A stretch of 13,776 nucleotides of DNA from positions 1 through 13,776 of the forward strand of contig JAEWIG010000366.1 of assembly GCA_023387295.1 (NCBI GenBank), written 5' to 3'. The stretch comes from Bacillota bacterium. Its GTDB lineage: Bacteria > Bacillota > Bacilli > Bacillales > Cytobacillaceae. The first letter of the stretch is position 1; each line of letters begins with the position of its first letter. Both the position numbers and the translations under genes were made by a program. Below are positions 12,979-13,776 of this stretch, piece after piece. The notes beneath the pieces are model-generated. The model saw only the letters and a list, made by a program, of their open reading frames with translations, ran no database searches and was not told where the DNA came from.

Positions 12979-13158
12979 TAAAAAAAGCCCTGACACCATA
13001 GGTATCAAAGCCTTCCACACTTTTTTCACATGCCCCTATACTGTTCCCATCTCCCCAATATATATACTCTCATCGTTTTCTACAGGTTGTTAGAACCTAA
13101 GATAACAGTATGAATATTTTTTCACAGATAATGAACAATAATAGAGGGAGGTGAAATA

Positions 13159-13620
13159 ATGAACCATGTAATTGCTTTCCTCATTAAATTTATTTCAATT
13201 TATGTTCTGTTAGCTTTTATTCAAGCTTTTTTATTTAATATGCCTGTATTTAACGTATTAATAATCTCACTCCTACTTAGTGTATTATTGTACGTTGTTG
13301 GTGATCTTCTGATCTTACCAAGAACTAATAATGTTGTAGCTACCATATTAGATTTTGTTCTTGCGATGACAATCATTTGGATTTCAAGCGGAGCTTTAAC
13401 TTACGGTACCAATATTGATATATTTACGATGTCACTTATTTCATCTGCGGGAATAACTTTTTTTGAGTCCTTTTTCAATAAATATTTTGTCATCTATGTT
13501 ATTTATAGAAATGACAAAAATGAAGTTCAGGATATATTTATGCAATATCATACTGAAGCGGCTGAAGAATATTACCCTTCTGAATTAATAAGAGATGATG
13601 AGAAGAAAAATGAAGAATAA
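13159..13620 (+). CDS. YndM-like DUF2512 membrane protein
   Basis: 153 residues. Four membrane segments (about 4-24, 31-52, 60-82 and 88-114) are followed by a charged cytoplasmic-type tail (RNDKNEVQDIFMQYHTEAAEEYYPSEL...) rich in Glu and Lys. This matches the DUF2512 family, whose B. subtilis member YndM lies next to fosB and lexA, agreeing with the position here. No function is known. RBS GGGAGGTGA is near-perfect and about 5 bases before the ATG. TGAATA (near 13110) with CAATAAT further down resembles a forespore sigma-factor promoter, but the spacing is off and I do not call it. It converges on glnA across a long inverted repeat. Confidence 0.8.
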   Translation: MNHVIAFLIKFISIYVLLAFIQAFLFNMPVFNVLIISLLLSVLLYVVGDLLILPRTNNVVATILDFVLAMTIIWISSGALTYGTNIDIFTMSLISSAGITFFESFFNKYFVIYVIYRNDKNEVQDIFMQYHTEAAEEYYPSELIRDDEKKNEE

Positions 13621-13643
13621 ATCGAGAAGTGATAGAGGTTAGT

Positions 13644-13722
13644 TTATTAGGACTTTGGTGGTCAAAACGTAGTTAAAAAATTTATTTTAACCATGATTTT
13701 TAACCACCATAACTCCTATTAA
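13644..13722. repeat. Long imperfect inverted repeat between yndM-like and glnA
   Basis: Arms of about 35 bases, 13644-13679 and 13682-13722, are inverted copies with a few mismatches and one bulge. TTATTAGGA matches TAGGAGTTA inverted, TGGTGGT (13656-13662) matches ACCACCA (13703-13709), and the AT-rich centre TTAAAA...TTTTAA is itself palindromic. It most likely acts as the shared terminator of two converging genes. It is unusually long and AT-rich, so a relic of a small mobile repeat is also possible. Confidence 0.6.
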
Positions 13723-13738
13723 ATGTTGCTAATTCAGA

Positions 13739-13776
13739 TTAATACATGCTCATATATTGCTCCCGCTCCCACGGAT
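13739..13776 (-). CDS. glnA: Glutamine synthetase, C-terminal end (runs off the right edge)
   Basis: The minus strand from 13774 to the TAA at 13741-13739 reads PWEREQYMSMY, preceded by the last two bases (AT) of a probable His codon. This is nearly the C-terminus of Bacillus glutamine synthetase as I recall it (HPWEREQYMSQY). Only twelve codons are in the window, so the call rests on this short match. It is supported by the known glnA-lexA neighbourhood in B. cereus-type genomes. Confidence 0.85.
   Translation of the reverse strand, partial: PWEREQYMSMY

Noticed and set aside
1..13776. CRISPR arrays, rRNA, intact tRNA genes, T-box or known riboswitches, transposases
   Set aside because: No regularly spaced repeats, no rRNA-like or complete tRNA sequence, no T-box motif and no transposase frame were seen on either strand.

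Overview
The window is AT-rich, low-GC Gram-positive DNA with strong Shine-Dalgarno sites. Its gene order is a core Bacillaceae (Bacillus sensu lato) backbone. Read from the right edge leftwards it runs glnA end, yndM-like (DUF2512), lexA, yneA-yneB-ynzC, tkt, sirA (yneE), yneF, a heterodimeric ABC exporter pair, a Spo0E-like gene (ynzD position), ccdA, yneI, yneJ (ccdC) and yneK. This is the B. subtilis lexA-to-yneK order, seen here in inverted orientation. The main gain I recognise relative to B. subtilis is the two-gene ABC exporter between yneF and ynzD. There is also no fosB between lexA and yndM. The species cannot be named from this window.

Region by region: 1-495 is the N-terminal part of a tyrosine recombinase that runs off the left edge. 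It is preceded by a hairpin that hides its ribosome binding site. Positions 540-670 are rich in short direct and inverted repeats and abut 664-706, which looks like the 5' half of a selenocysteine tRNA (selC) cut just after the anticodon loop. I read this as one end of an integrative element inserted in selC. Positions 831-1371 hold yneK with its promoter and terminator. Positions 1431-1557 are a palindromic intergenic repeat of a kind common in Bacillaceae. Positions 1617-3469 hold yneJ, yneI and ccdA (cytochrome c maturation). Positions 3644-4007 hold the Spo0E-like phosphatase gene. Positions 4016-7559 hold the ABC pair. Positions 7685-8566 hold yneF and the Spo0A-linked sirA. Positions 8593-10632 hold transketolase. 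Positions 10777-12971 form the SOS module. Positions 13159-13776 hold the DUF2512 gene, a long inverted repeat and the 3' end of glnA.

How the genes work together: LexA controls a divergent SOS module. Three LexA boxes lie between lexA and yneA, and one sits inside a consensus promoter for yneA-yneB, which encode a cell-division suppressor and a serine recombinase. SirA (replication-initiation inhibitor in sporulation, with a Spo0A box upstream) and the Spo0E-like protein (predicted Spo0A~P phosphatase) act on the sporulation decision. CcdA passes reducing power across the membrane for cytochrome c maturation. The part most worth a second look is the left end: the recombinase, its RBS-masking hairpin and the split tRNA-Sec-like sequence.
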